This document shows positions 49,874 through 58,140 of a stretch of 64,000 nt of DNA, one piece after another. Every line of letters starts with the position of its first letter. The stretch's first letter is position 1. The translations under genes were made by a program, and so were the position numbers. The DNA is from Lysobacter antibioticus (GTDB taxonomy: Bacteria; Pseudomonadota; Gammaproteobacteria; Xanthomonadales; Xanthomonadaceae), in assembly GCF_001442535.1 (NCBI RefSeq), contig NZ_CP013141.1:4045894-4109893 (forward strand), given 5' to 3'. Below the pieces are notes generated by a model. It was not told where the DNA came from. It ran no database searches and saw only the letters and a program-made list of their open reading frames with translations.

Positions 49874-50067
49874 CGGCCATGGCGGGAATGGTCGAACACC
49901 CGGTTGCGGTACTCGATCAGCGCCTCAGCGTGTCGATCGTGTTCGCGAGCCAGCGCTCGGTAGTTTTGGATCTGTGAATCCAGATCGGCGCTGGACAGCA
50001 GACGTAACTCCGTATAGATGCCGTCGCCGTTTGGATAGCGTTCTAGCAGCCGTGGGGTGTGTGACAT
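49870..50067 (-). CDS. Unknown 65-aa protein
   Basis: A small basic-helical protein (MSHTPRLLERYPNGDGIYTELRLL, then DLDSQIQNYRALAREHDRHAEALIEYR). Coupled to the zinc-finger gene by ATGA. No family recognised. Confidence 0.65.
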   Translation of the reverse strand: MSHTPRLLERYPNGDGIYTELRLLSSADLDSQIQNYRALAREHDRHAEALIEYRNRVFDHSRHGR

Positions 50068-50079
50068 CGATGCGCCGCC

Positions 50080-50694
50080 TTACTGAGCCCACGCTGGGCG
50101 AGCGGCAGCCGGCGCCGCTGCGGCTTGCGCAGCGTGCGCGACGTTCACCGGTAACGGCGCCGACAACGGGCTGCAGCCGTTGATCGATGCAGCTACCGAT
50201 CCCATAGCTTCTTTATACTGGGGGTGATCGGGCATGACCGGGATCTTGATGACGGCCTTGTCTTCGCCGTAGCTGTCCTTCTCCCAGTCGACTTTTCCGA
50301 CGAACACCAAGCCGTCGAGATCGGCGAAGCTCTCGATGCAACGTCCGGCTTGGGCGGCTGCGCTCATGTCGTCAGGGTGTAGGCCGTGCGCGGAATTGAG
50401 TGCGCCCTTGATGAAGCCGCGGCCCATCTGGCCCCAGGTTGGTCCTTTCGAGCTCTGCAGACCGATTAGCGACCACAGTTTGCGACGCGCATATTTGCCT
50501 TCGAGTACTACGAACTCGCCGTTGAGATAGACGGCGCCGGTGTCACCGCGAGTCGCCCAGCCGTGCAGCCAACCCTGGGTCGGGTCGTTGTAGCCACCGG
50601 GTTTGATGGTCATGCGGACCTTGACCAAGGTGCCTTTGGGGATGAGGGAGAACGACGGACTCTCGGCGTCGTTGAAGTTGTTCCAGACCGACAT
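50080..50694 (-). CDS. Putative ssDNA-binding/recombination-associated protein
   Basis: A 204-residue protein beginning MSVWNNFNDAESPSFSLIPK, with KVRMTIKPGGYNDPTQGWLHGW, EFVVLEGKYARRKLWSLIGL and DLDGLVFVGKVDWEKDSYGED. It has the beta-rich plan of DUF669-like proteins encoded next to Sak4 ATPases in phages, which are thought to bind ssDNA, and ends in an Ala/Pro-rich tail with W near the terminus, like many SSBs. The assignment is by analogy and context. The N-terminus is shared with the primase-helicase. Confidence 0.7.
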   Translation of the reverse strand: MSVWNNFNDAESPSFSLIPKGTLVKVRMTIKPGGYNDPTQGWLHGWATRGDTGAVYLNGEFVVLEGKYARRKLWSLIGLQSSKGPTWGQMGRGFIKGALNSAHGLHPDDMSAAAQAGRCIESFADLDGLVFVGKVDWEKDSYGEDKAVIKIPVMPDHPQYKEAMGSVAASINGCSPLSAPLPVNVAHAAQAAAAPAAARPAWAQ

Positions 50695-50709
50695 GAGGTT
50701 TCCTGCGAA

Positions 50710-51537
50710 CTAATGGAGGGGAGGAGGATTGGGGGCTGCCGCCTCGGGCGCGCCAAGCTTGCGCATGAGCAAGCCCAGGTCCGGAGGCTCGACCAAGTCC
50801 AGGCGGCCGGATCGGTCCTTGGCGGGGAACCCCCAGGGATTAGCGGTGTGGCAGACGAATGCGCGATACGGTGGGCCATCCCCGGTGGTGACCTCGGCGA
50901 GCGTGATCACCTCATCGACGATGCCCGGCAGTTCCAGACCGGTCTTGGAGCCGTCGATCTGCAATTCGTAGAACTTGCGGTTGAACTCGTCGGTGCGCTG
51001 GTCGAGGATGCCGACGAACCAGATGTGCCTATCTCGGGTGTGCTGGATGTGGGTCAGCCAGGCCACCATCTCTTGACCCATCAGGCCGTAAGCCCCACGC
51101 GTGTCGGGCTTGTTGGCTCTGTCCGAGAACCCCTGGGGTTGGCCTTTGCACCACTGCAGACACAGCCGGCCGGCGACGGTAATGGAATCGAGGAAGATCG
51201 TCCGGTACTTCTCCAGCCCGGCGGGATCGCCATACCGCTGACGCGCGCGATCGTAGTGATCCTGGCTGAACGGCTGACCGTCGCGCAGTGCCGGGTTCGG
51301 ACCGCCGAGCAGCACAGCGATGTCGCGGCATTCCTCCCAGGTGCGAGGGCGCAGGCTATCGCCGGGCCAGCTCTTTACGGCTAGGTCCCCGGCCTCGATA
51401 TCTACGAACAGAGTCGTGCTCGGATTGAGCGTCCACAGTTGGAAGGTCTTGCCCAGGCCCCATCGGCCGACGAGGACACCTTTGACGCCGCGGACCTCGG
51501 TCAGGCGCTGATCCGCGGTGATGATCGGCAGGGTCAT
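50710..51537 (-). CDS. Sak4-like RecA-fold ATPase
   Basis: A 275-residue ATPase with Walker A GRWGLGKT (Lys 30), a Walker B-like YRTIFLDSITV and a conserved GLMGQEMVAWLTHIQ. Phage Sak4 proteins are single-domain RecA-like recombinases that help single-strand annealing. ATG 51537 shares the TGATG overlap with the upstream 77-aa gene; an ATG 39 nt further up would add an unlikely extension. It lies just before the ssDNA-binding-like gene. Confidence 0.82.
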   Translation of the reverse strand: MTLPIITADQRLTEVRGVKGVLVGRWGLGKTFQLWTLNPSTTLFVDIEAGDLAVKSWPGDSLRPRTWEECRDIAVLLGGPNPALRDGQPFSQDHYDRARQRYGDPAGLEKYRTIFLDSITVAGRLCLQWCKGQPQGFSDRANKPDTRGAYGLMGQEMVAWLTHIQHTRDRHIWFVGILDQRTDEFNRKFYELQIDGSKTGLELPGIVDEVITLAEVTTGDGPPYRAFVCHTANPWGFPAKDRSGRLDLVEPPDLGLLMRKLGAPEAAAPNPPPLH

Positions 51538-51770
51538 CAACGGCCTCCCGAGAGCTTGCACACCAGGTCGTTGCATGGATCGCCAGTCGGAGCGAGGGAA
51601 ATGGACGGGGCGCGGGCGGGTGCAGGCATCGACTTTCGATCTCTAGCGCGAGGAGCGTGTGCGGCGGAAAGGCCGCGTGCGCTACAGAGCAGCCAAATGC
51701 AGGCTTCGTGGTCGCTCGCAACGCGGAGGGCCAAGATGCGGTCGCAACTTAAAATAGTGATTTCCGTCAC
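51537..51770 (-). CDS. Unknown 77-aa protein coupled on both sides
   Basis: Starts at GTG 51770 overlapping the upstream stop (GTGA) and ends in TGATG with the Sak4-like gene. It has three Cys and a Pro/Ala/Arg-rich middle. The perfect coupling supports a real gene; no function can be given. Confidence 0.6.
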   Translation of the reverse strand: MTEITILSCDRILALRVASDHEACIWLLCSARGLSAAHAPRARDRKSMPAPARAPSISLAPTGDPCNDLVCKLSGGR

Positions 51771-52237
51771 GTTTCGTCCCCGGGCGAGGACAGACGGAAG
51801 ATCGGCTTACCGGTCTTGAGCGTGCGGGCGGCGTCGAAGGACGTGCGCAGTGAGGCTGGCCAGGCGTTGTACCTGGTCTCGCTAATCCGGTAGGTGACCT
51901 CTACGAATTCAACGGGATCTTTGCCGGCGGCGCGGATGCGCTCGACGATGCGCGAGAGCTGCGCCTGGTCCCATTCGACTTTCTTCGGCAATTCGACGCT
52001 GACGCGGATGTCACTGTCGGTAAAGGTCACCGTGCCGGTGTCCTTGTCGGCGGCCAGCCGTTGCTGCGCCGCGATATGGCTGTACCTCAGGTCCAGCGCT
52101 CGGTCGATCCAATCGACGTTCGCCTTCGCGGTCGCGAGGGCCTCGGACGCTTCCTTCTTCAGGTCGAACAGCATCTCGGGCGAATAGTCCGCCAGTTCGG
52201 AGGCAAGCCGACCAAGGCATCGTTCCAAAAGCGTCAT
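51767..52237 (-). CDS. Unknown helical early protein (156 aa)
   Basis: MTLLERCLGRLASELADYSPEMLFDLKKEASEAL, then RALDLRYSHIAAQQRLAADKDTGTVTFTDSDIRVSV and KKVEWDQAQLSRIVERIRAAGKDP. The plan (helix, beta hairpin, helices) is common in phage proteins beside recombination genes. ATG 52237 overlaps the stop of the HTH gene. No enzyme motif. Confidence 0.68.
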   Translation of the reverse strand: MTLLERCLGRLASELADYSPEMLFDLKKEASEALATAKANVDWIDRALDLRYSHIAAQQRLAADKDTGTVTFTDSDIRVSVELPKKVEWDQAQLSRIVERIRAAGKDPVEFVEVTYRISETRYNAWPASLRTSFDAARTLKTGKPIFRLSSPGDET

Positions 52238-52437
52238 GCGGCTTCCCCGGCGGCCTGCGGGGCGGCACTCGGCGCGCGGCACTCAAAGTGCTCAACGTCG
52301 TCCAGCCGGTATCGGACGACCTGGCCGACTTTGAACGAGCGCGGGCCGATGCCTTCGCTGCGCCATCGCTTGATGGTGCGCGTGGTGACGCTCCAGCGAT
52401 CAGCAAGTTCTTCGGTGGAAAGGTTGGGCTGGCTCAC
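52234..52437 (-). CDS. Small HTH/excisionase-like DNA-binding protein
   Basis: A 67-residue winged-helix protein: LSTEELADRWSVTTRTIKRW is the helix-turn-helix and VGQVVRYRLDDVEHFE the wing, as in MerR/excisionase-type HTH_17 proteins. GTG 52437 is chosen for GAGGAG 8 nt before it; ATG 52455 is an alternative. First gene of the early operon, so it may act as regulator of that operon or as recombination directionality factor for the integrase at 55443. Confidence 0.78.
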   Translation of the reverse strand: MSQPNLSTEELADRWSVTTRTIKRWRSEGIGPRSFKVGQVVRYRLDDVEHFECRAPSAAPQAAGEAA

Positions 52438-52500
52438 TGCAACAACTCCTCTCATGCGATGGCACCAATGTGCTTTCGCGGAGAAGCGTCGTACAAAGCC

Positions 52501-52566
52501 GGCTAGAACCGAAAGATGGAAACGACTAGATCGAAGACTAGATCCAACTAGAAACAACTAGAAGCC
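52501..52566 (-). promoter_or_regulatory. Phased CTAGA repeats upstream of the early operon
   Basis: Four ACTAGA copies at 52524, 52537, 52547 and 52558 (spacing 13, 10, 11) plus CTAGAA at 52503. Near one helical turn apart and 70-130 nt upstream of the first early gene; operator or iteron-like. Confidence 0.55.
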
Positions 52567-52659
52567 GAGAACAGAGAATGACGTTCGGATGCTTCAATCC
52601 AAACGAGGCATGAACCAAAACTGGATTGTGCGGTTTGGCACGGATCGGAATGCACTTGT

Positions 52660-52674
52660 GATATTGCGCAAATC
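52660..52674. promoter_or_regulatory. Dyad operator candidate in the divergent region
   Basis: GATATTGCGCAAATC is a near-perfect palindrome around TTGCGCAA, between the early operon and the plus-strand genes starting at 53003. Confidence 0.45.
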
Positions 52675-52744
52675 ATGAACGGCGCGATAGGCTTTGATTC
52701 AGTTCCAGCCACAACTCGAAGTGGTCTGCTTCAAAGGACCCACT

Positions 52745-52912
52745 ATGAACAACGGATTCGTTCGCAACACCTGCTCTGTGCGCCTCTCCGGCGCGCTTCT
52801 CCCTCTCATGCACGGCGGCATTCCGGCCTGCAGTGAATCGCTGATAGCGACCGCCAACGCTCTATTCGTGCAAAAACTAGACGATTCAGTGGTATCGGCT
52901 TCGCCGATTTGA
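52745..52912 (+). CDS. Doubtful short ORF (55 aa)
   Basis: ATG with AGGACC upstream, product MNNGFVRNTCSVRLSGALLP and on. Contains a stretch resembling a weak signal but no other support; it may be leader sequence. Confidence 0.25.
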   Translation: MNNGFVRNTCSVRLSGALLPLMHGGIPACSESLIATANALFVQKLDDSVVSASPI

Positions 52913-53002
52913 TCGTTCACTAACGAAGAGAATTCCATCGGGCCGGCGACGGCCTGCACGGGGCCTTATGTCCGCGATTCGTCGCGGTAAGGAAGCTTTA
53001 CT

Positions 53003-53911
53003 GTGCTCCAGAAATACCTCGACCGGTTCAACAATGAGCCGTATGGCCCGCTGTTGCCTGCGAATAACAGTCGATTCTTCAAAACCCTGGTTTCGATCGG
53101 TGCGTTGTTCCCGGCAAAGCGCGCCGTTCGCAGTCAGTGCAAGGTCTGCGCCGCTGAACTGCTTCGCCACGCCTGGACCTACGACGATCAAAGTCTCATC
53201 TGCCTCAAGTGCGGCGGAAAAGTTGAGCTTTGGCAGCCGCTTGCGGCAGCGCGAGTGCGCGAGGACTGGCTGCCTACTCAGCTGTCGGCGCAACTCGCCG
53301 ACGCAGAGCCGGTATGCCTGGTGCCGAATCGTCTATGGCGCTTGGCGGCAGTTTCCATGGGGCAGAAGAACGTCTCCGTGTACCTGTTCCGCTACATCTG
53401 GACCGATGAAGTGGACCAGACCATCGCGGCGCTCGATGCAGACGCTGCCGAGCGACAGGTGCTGCTCACGACGAAACGGATCGTGCCGGCGGAGCTGAGC
53501 GGAAAAGGGCGAATGGCTATCCCACTGGTCAAGGTCGCGAGGATTGAGCGCGAGGGACTGGTGACCAGCGTTGAGCAGCTGGAAAGCGCAATCGCTTCGC
53601 TTGACCCGAGCCCGGAGAAGCCAATCCATGCTGGTAGATGGTTCGAGCTCAGCGACGATGGATCTGTCTTGCGCGTGCAGGGAGAAGAACTGTCACTTCA
53701 AAGGAAGCAGCGGGCGTTCGTGCTTGCCATTGCAGAAGCGCATGACGCCGGCCAGCCTCGGCCCAGACAAAGCTGGGTGCTGCGCCGGGCAGGCTACAGC
53801 AACAAGAACACCAGTCTTTCGCAGATTTGTAGTCGCAAGGAGTTCCCGAGATTCATCGACTGGAAAAACGGCGAAGTCGCTATACGCAGGCAGCTGCTGC
53901 CATCGGAATGA
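53003..53911 (+). CDS. Unknown protein with zinc ribbon (302 aa)
   Basis: First gene of the plus-strand right-end operon, GTG start. Residues ~45-72 form a zinc ribbon (CKVCAAELLRHAW, then ICLKCGG). The middle is alpha/beta; the C-terminal part (QRAFVLAIAEAH, SWVLRRAGYSNKNTSLSQI) looks like a helix-turn-helix. The build suggests a DNA-binding regulator encoded beside the integrase operon. GGTAAGGAAG precedes the start. No family recognised. Confidence 0.65.
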   Translation: MLQKYLDRFNNEPYGPLLPANNSRFFKTLVSIGALFPAKRAVRSQCKVCAAELLRHAWTYDDQSLICLKCGGKVELWQPLAAARVREDWLPTQLSAQLADAEPVCLVPNRLWRLAAVSMGQKNVSVYLFRYIWTDEVDQTIAALDADAAERQVLLTTKRIVPAELSGKGRMAIPLVKVARIEREGLVTSVEQLESAIASLDPSPEKPIHAGRWFELSDDGSVLRVQGEELSLQRKQRAFVLAIAEAHDAGQPRPRQSWVLRRAGYSNKNTSLSQICSRKEFPRFIDWKNGEVAIRRQLLPSE

Positions 53912-54135
53912 CCGAAAGGAAAGGGCATCCAATGACAAACAACTATAGAAGCGACCCATCAAACGACTCGGAGGAACGGGTGAAGCAGATCGGTGATCTG
54001 GTCGTCACTGCATTGCGGCGTGTGCAATCGAAGGATCAGCGCGCGCGTGGTTTCTCCGGACCGGTTGGGCTTGATAAGACGGGCGAAACGAGGGTGTATG
54101 ACGACCCCTTGGAGAGCCGTGGAGGCCGACTGTGA
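53908..54135 (+). CDS. Unknown 75-aa protein
   Basis: Start overlaps the previous stop as ATGA; Met 9 (53932) is an alternative. A charged product (NDSEERVKQIGDLVVTALRR, then GLDKTGETRVYDDPLE). Overlaps the DUF2924 gene at its 3' end. No family recognised. Confidence 0.6.
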   Translation: MTERKGHPMTNNYRSDPSNDSEERVKQIGDLVVTALRRVQSKDQRARGFSGPVGLDKTGETRVYDDPLESRGGRL

Positions 54136-54614
54136 TCGAGAAAAGTGTCGCGCAGAAAACCCTTGCCGCTCAGGTGGCGGCGCTGCCGCACCTGACGTGG
54201 AAGGAAATCAAAGTGAAGTGGGTGGAGTACTTCGGTGAACCGCCTGGCGTAAACAATCGCCGGTACGCGGTACGTCGCTTGGCTCATCGCCTGCAAGAAG
54301 AAGCATATCGATCGGATGCTAACCCTCTCATTGAGAGAAATACCAAACGCATTAATCGTCTGGTCGAAACCGGCAAGGTGACTCGCCGTGCATCAGCGCA
54401 AGCGCCGACACCGGGCGTCGTCCTAACACGGGAGCACGACGGTCGACTTCATCGGGTGACGGTACTGCAGGACGGTGGGTTCGACTACGACGGAAGGCGC
54501 TACGACAGCCTGTCGAAGATCGCTAGGGAAATCACAGGGACGCGCTGGTCGGGTCCCGCATTCTTCGGGCTGCGACCGCAGTCCAGTAGGAAGGGAGAAA
54601 GGCATGAGCCGTGA
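54132..54614 (+). CDS. DUF2924 recombinase-associated protein
   Basis: A 160-residue protein with the DUF2924 blocks VNNRRYAVRRLAHRLQEEAY, PTPGVVLTREHDGRLHRVTV and DGRRYDSLSKIAREITGTRWSGPAFFGL. Genes of this family are often found directly beside serine recombinases in proteobacterial prophages and may act as accessory DNA-binding factors. Overlaps both neighbours. Confidence 0.85.
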   Translation: MIEKSVAQKTLAAQVAALPHLTWKEIKVKWVEYFGEPPGVNNRRYAVRRLAHRLQEEAYRSDANPLIERNTKRINRLVETGKVTRRASAQAPTPGVVLTREHDGRLHRVTVLQDGGFDYDGRRYDSLSKIAREITGTRWSGPAFFGLRPQSSRKGERHEP

Positions 54615-55068
54615 GGAGAAAATTGGCAACGTCGTGATCTATGCGCGCTCGGACGTGCCAGATCCCGCCGCCATCTTGCAGCAGTACGCGCAGGCCCAGC
54701 GTGCAGCGGAGGAAGTGTTCGGCGAATCGGCGACGGTCACCTACTGCGACGACGGCATGGCGGGATCAACGGTCAGGCGCCCGGGTTTGCAATCAATGCT
54801 TCGGCACATGGACGCAGGCTTCGTCAGAGCCATTGTTGTCGCATCCGATGACCGGCTGACACGATCGTACATGGACGACCTGCGGCTTAGGGTTCGATTT
54901 GAGATCGCCGGTGTACCGCTGATCGTGGCGAAGGGGCAGGCAGCTGAGGCGCTAGCAGCAGATAGAGGCCTCGCCGACGAGAGAGTTAGGCACCAGGAAC
55001 CCCAGAACGGACTTCCCGCACCCTGGCTGGCGCGAGCGCTGTCGGTCCTGCGTATCAAAAGAGACTGA
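54604..55068 (+). CDS. Stand-alone resolvase-like catalytic domain 1 (154 aa)
   Basis: Contains the N-terminal serine recombinase fold only: VVIYARSDVPDPAAI (Ser at the catalytic place), FGESATVTYCDDGMAGSTVRRPGLQSML and RAIVVASDDRLTRSYMDDL with the conserved DRLTR. The Cys-rich and DNA-binding domains of large integrases are missing. ATG 54604 overlaps the DUF2924 stop. Whether it is active or a regulator of the integrase at 55443 is not known. Confidence 0.78.
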   Translation: MSREEKIGNVVIYARSDVPDPAAILQQYAQAQRAAEEVFGESATVTYCDDGMAGSTVRRPGLQSMLRHMDAGFVRAIVVASDDRLTRSYMDDLRLRVRFEIAGVPLIVAKGQAAEALAADRGLADERVRHQEPQNGLPAPWLARALSVLRIKRD

Positions 55069-55077
55069 GGAGTTCAT

Positions 55078-55446
55078 ATGTTGAACCTTACCAATCCCGT
55101 GCGCGTTGCCATCTACTGCTATTCCGAAGGCGTCGATTCAGATTTCATCGCCTATCAGCGCTACGTCGTGCAGCAGGACCTTGCCGGAAGACTCGACCGT
55201 ACGCCGGTCGTCTCCCACTATGCGGACGACGGCGTCTGCAGTCGAACCGAAGTCAGGCCGAACTTTCAGCGACTTCTTATAGAGGTTGCGGCCGGCGCAG
55301 TCGATTGTGTGGCCGTCACCGAAATGGATCGACTGTCGAATGATCTTGATGGCGCGTCGCACCTAGCTCGATTCTTCCAGCGGCATGGTGTCCTCGTGGT
55401 CGAGTGCCTCCCCTCAAAGGGTATCCCGGTTAGGGCGGCCGCATGA
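55078..55446 (+). CDS. Stand-alone resolvase-like domain 2 (122 aa, degenerate)
   Basis: A shorter relative: VRVAIYCYSEGVDSDFI where the Y-A-R-K-S motif is expected, HYADDGVCSRTEVRPNFQRLL, then CVAVTEMDRLSNDLDGASHL. The Arg of the first motif is replaced, so catalysis is doubtful. It starts 10 nt after the previous gene and ends in a 4-nt overlap with the large integrase. Confidence 0.72.
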   Translation: MLNLTNPVRVAIYCYSEGVDSDFIAYQRYVVQQDLAGRLDRTPVVSHYADDGVCSRTEVRPNFQRLLIEVAAGAVDCVAVTEMDRLSNDLDGASHLARFFQRHGVLVVECLPSKGIPVRAAA

Positions 55447-56798
55447 ACGTCCAAGCACCCGGGCTAAATGCTCAGCCACCTGTCACCCGCTGTGCCATCT
55501 ATGCGCGAAAATCCACAAGGAAGGGCCTTGAGCGGGAGTACAACACCATCGAGGCTCAGCGCGATGCCGCGCTGGCGTACATAGCCAGCCAGCGTGGGCG
55601 AGGTTGGGTGCCCATCGCAACCGTCTATGACGACCCGGGCTGGTCGGCCGCTACCATGATCCGTCCGGGTTTGCAGAGACTGATGGCGGATGTCCGGGCA
55701 GGTCTGGTTGACGTCATCGTGGCCTATAAGATTGATCGCATTTCCCGCTCCATACGCGACTTCCAAGAGCTCTTAAAGGTGCTTGAAGAGAAGGAAGTCG
55801 CGTTCGTGTCGGTAACCCAGAGCTTCAATACCGCCGATACCGTGGGCCGCCTGACGGTGAACATCTTGATGTCGTTTGCCGAGTACGACCGCGACCTCGA
55901 TGTCGAGAGGGCCATCGATAAGATGATCGCAAGTAAGGCGAAAGGGCTCTGGATGCACGGTATCCCCCCGCTGGGGTACTTCATCAAGGATCGGAGACTT
56001 GCGATCGACCATCTTGAAGCAGCGCAAGTTCGCTTCATCTTCCAGCGACTGATCGAAACGGAATCTATTCAGGCGGTGGTCCGTGACGCAACCGGCATGG
56101 GTTACAAAAGCAAGGCGTGGACCACCCGTGCCGGCCGCGTCCGAACGCCCCAGCCGCACGACAAGAGCACGATTCATAAGATCCTGCACAACCGAACGTA
56201 CTTGGGAGAGCTGAAGCATCGGGACCAGTACTTTACCGATTGCCATCCTCCAATCATTGATCGTGCCGTCTGGGAGAAGGTCCAGGCCATTCTGGCGAGC
56301 AACGCAGCGGCAAGAGGGAACGCGAGCCGGGCCAAGGTGCCGTTCCTGCTAAAGGGATTAATCATTGGACCGGACCGGCGAGCCATGACGCCCTACCACA
56401 CGGTTAAGAGCAATGGTCGGATGTACCGGTACTACATCAGCACCGCGCAAATTCATGAGGGCGCGGCGGCGGCGAAGTTCCCCCGGCTTCCAGCCGCCGA
56501 ACTGGAGGGAATTGTGGTGGGCTATGTACGACAGATGCTGAACACGCCGGAGATGCTCTCGGCGATTGTCGCGCAGGCGGCAACCTCAGGCGCTGGGCTG
56601 GACGAGGCTATGATCGTGGTTGGGATACGGCAGTTTGATCAGGTTTGGGATGCACTGTTTCCGGCCGAGCAGCAGCGACTCCTTCGGCTGCTGATCGAGC
56701 AGGTCGTGGTGAATCTTGATGCCATGGAGATCAGGTTTCACCCAAACGGTGTGCTGTCTCTGGCGGACGAGTTGGGTCGTGAAGGGATTGCAGCATGA
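55443..56798 (+). CDS. Large serine recombinase (phage integrase)
   Basis: A 451-residue integrase with RCAIYARKSTRKGLEREYNT (catalytic Ser), TVYDDPGWSAATMIRPGLQRL, YKIDRISRSIRDF, a long alpha-E helix, then a recombinase domain (PPLGYFIKDRR, STIHKILHNRTYLGELKH) and C-terminal helical part. The zinc Cys ribbon of longer family members is reduced. It should join attP and attB for prophage insertion at one end of the element. Preceded by two partial relatives and followed by the usual small partner. Confidence 0.93.
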   Translation: MNVQAPGLNAQPPVTRCAIYARKSTRKGLEREYNTIEAQRDAALAYIASQRGRGWVPIATVYDDPGWSAATMIRPGLQRLMADVRAGLVDVIVAYKIDRISRSIRDFQELLKVLEEKEVAFVSVTQSFNTADTVGRLTVNILMSFAEYDRDLDVERAIDKMIASKAKGLWMHGIPPLGYFIKDRRLAIDHLEAAQVRFIFQRLIETESIQAVVRDATGMGYKSKAWTTRAGRVRTPQPHDKSTIHKILHNRTYLGELKHRDQYFTDCHPPIIDRAVWEKVQAILASNAAARGNASRAKVPFLLKGLIIGPDRRAMTPYHTVKSNGRMYRYYISTAQIHEGAAAAKFPRLPAAELEGIVVGYVRQMLNTPEMLSAIVAQAATSGAGLDEAMIVVGIRQFDQVWDALFPAEQQRLLRLLIEQVVVNLDAMEIRFHPNGVLSLADELGREGIAA

Positions 56799-57226
56799 GG
56801 CCCGTAGTCGATACGGCCGGCGCACCGCGCGTCGTACGAACAAGCGACGGCGCGCTGACCGTGATCGTGCCGCTCGCTATTAGTCGCCGCGCCGGCCGGC
56901 GGCGCTACGGTCAGGCTAAGGACTGCGACGCTGCAACGAGCGGGTCCCAATTGACCTCGCTGCAACGCGCGCTCGCCAAGGGATACCGCTGGCGGGGAAT
57001 GCTGGAGCGCGGCGAGATAGCCTCGATGAAAGAGCTGGCCGAAAGCGAATCCACCGACAACAGCTACGTTGGTCGAATCATCAACCTGACCTTGCTAGCC
57101 CCAGAGATCATTGCCGGGATCTTGGATGACACCATTCCGGATGTGCAGATCGATCGTCTTGGCATTAGCCCGCCGTTGCTATGGTCCGAGCAGCGACGGT
57201 TGGTTGGCATTGATGTGTCTTCTTAG
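56795..57226 (+). CDS. Recombinase-associated HTH protein
   Basis: A 143-residue protein overlapping the integrase by ATGA. Its centre (GYRWRGMLERGEIASMKELA, then STDNSYVGRIINLTLLAPEI) is the ParB-like HTH found in small proteins encoded after serine recombinases of proteobacterial prophages. A DNA-binding accessory role is likely. The right prophage border should lie close downstream. Confidence 0.82.
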   Translation: MRPVVDTAGAPRVVRTSDGALTVIVPLAISRRAGRRRYGQAKDCDAATSGSQLTSLQRALAKGYRWRGMLERGEIASMKELAESESTDNSYVGRIINLTLLAPEIIAGILDDTIPDVQIDRLGISPPLLWSEQRRLVGIDVSS

Positions 57227-57306
57227 CTCTTCCACGCAAAACCGCAAGAATTGGTCGCCGGTAGTGCGATCGTCTACTCTGAGTCCTCAACCATAAGGAA
57301 GATCGC

Positions 57307-57834
57307 ATGCCAAACATCGCTTCGATATTGAAGGAAGAGATCATTCGCTTGACCCGAAAGGAGTTCCGACAGCAGGTCGAGCCGCTGAAGAAGCAGATAC
57401 TGGCGCAGCGTAAGCAGCTGACCTCGTTGAAGCAGGAGCTTGAAACACTCCGGCGTGCTGTCAAGGCGGGTTCTAAGGGGGCTCGCCAGGCCGATCCGGC
57501 CAAGAAGGACCCGACTGCTCCGGCAGCTGCGATTCGATACTCGGCCGCCGGCCTTCGGAAGCTGCGCGAACGACTTGGCCTCAGTCGTGACGCCTTCGCC
57601 CCATTGCTGGGGGCTAGCTCGCAGGCGATCTATAACTGGGAGCAGACGGATACTCGGCCACGGCAAGAATTCTTGGAGAAGATCGCTTCCTTGCGAGGCC
57701 TGAGTAAGAAGCAGGTTGACGCACTTCTCGAACAAGAGGCGTCGAAGAAGGCGGCACGCAAGCCAGTGGCAACTAAGAAGAGTGCGCGCAAGCCCGGGAC
57801 CGCGAAGAAGTCGGGCGCCAGCCCCGACGCTTAG
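57307..57834 (+). CDS. XRE-type HTH regulator with basic tail
   Basis: A 175-residue protein: N-terminal coiled coil (EEIIRLTRKEFRQQVEPLKK and on), a central XRE HTH (LRKLRERLGLSRDAFAPLLGASSQAIYNWEQ) and a Lys/Ala-rich tail (KKAARKPVATKKSARKPG). The plan matches transcription regulators of the HTH_3 group with histone-like tails in gammaproteobacteria. A weak hairpin follows at 57931-57958. Probably a host gene just outside the prophage, since it is separated from the integrase operon by 80 nt. Confidence 0.82.
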   Translation: MPNIASILKEEIIRLTRKEFRQQVEPLKKQILAQRKQLTSLKQELETLRRAVKAGSKGARQADPAKKDPTAPAAAIRYSAAGLRKLRERLGLSRDAFAPLLGASSQAIYNWEQTDTRPRQEFLEKIASLRGLSKKQVDALLEQEASKKAARKPVATKKSARKPGTAKKSGASPDA

Positions 57835-57930
57835 TCGCTCGGGCTGGCTCGACCAGCCGAAGCGAGTCTCGTTATGCGAGTCGGGCCCGAACTGGCTTTC
57901 GCTATGTGGACGCCAGTTCGCCCTTGAAGA

Positions 57931-57968
57931 GCCTGCCTCCCGGCTTCCGCTGGCAGGCGCTATTTTCT
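57931..57968 (+). terminator. Terminator candidate after the XRE gene
   Basis: Stem GCCTGCC/GGCAGGC with a 14-nt loop, followed by GCTATTTTC. Modest stem, moderate T run. Confidence 0.45.
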
Positions 57969-58140
57969 GGCTCAATCCCTACCGCAGGATCTGGTCGCGC
58001 GTTGTCGATGATCCAGGCTCCGTGAGCCGAGCATAGCGACCTTAGCTTAGCGGAATGGGGGGCGGCTCTGACCCTCCCTTTCTCTTAACTTGACCCGCCG
58101 CCGTATGCCGCTTGAATCCCGAATGATGCGGGCTTCAAGA

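Noticed and set aside
57227..57306. tRNA gene as attachment site
   Set aside because: No cloverleaf or CCA-type end seen at either border; serine integrases do not usually use tRNA genes.
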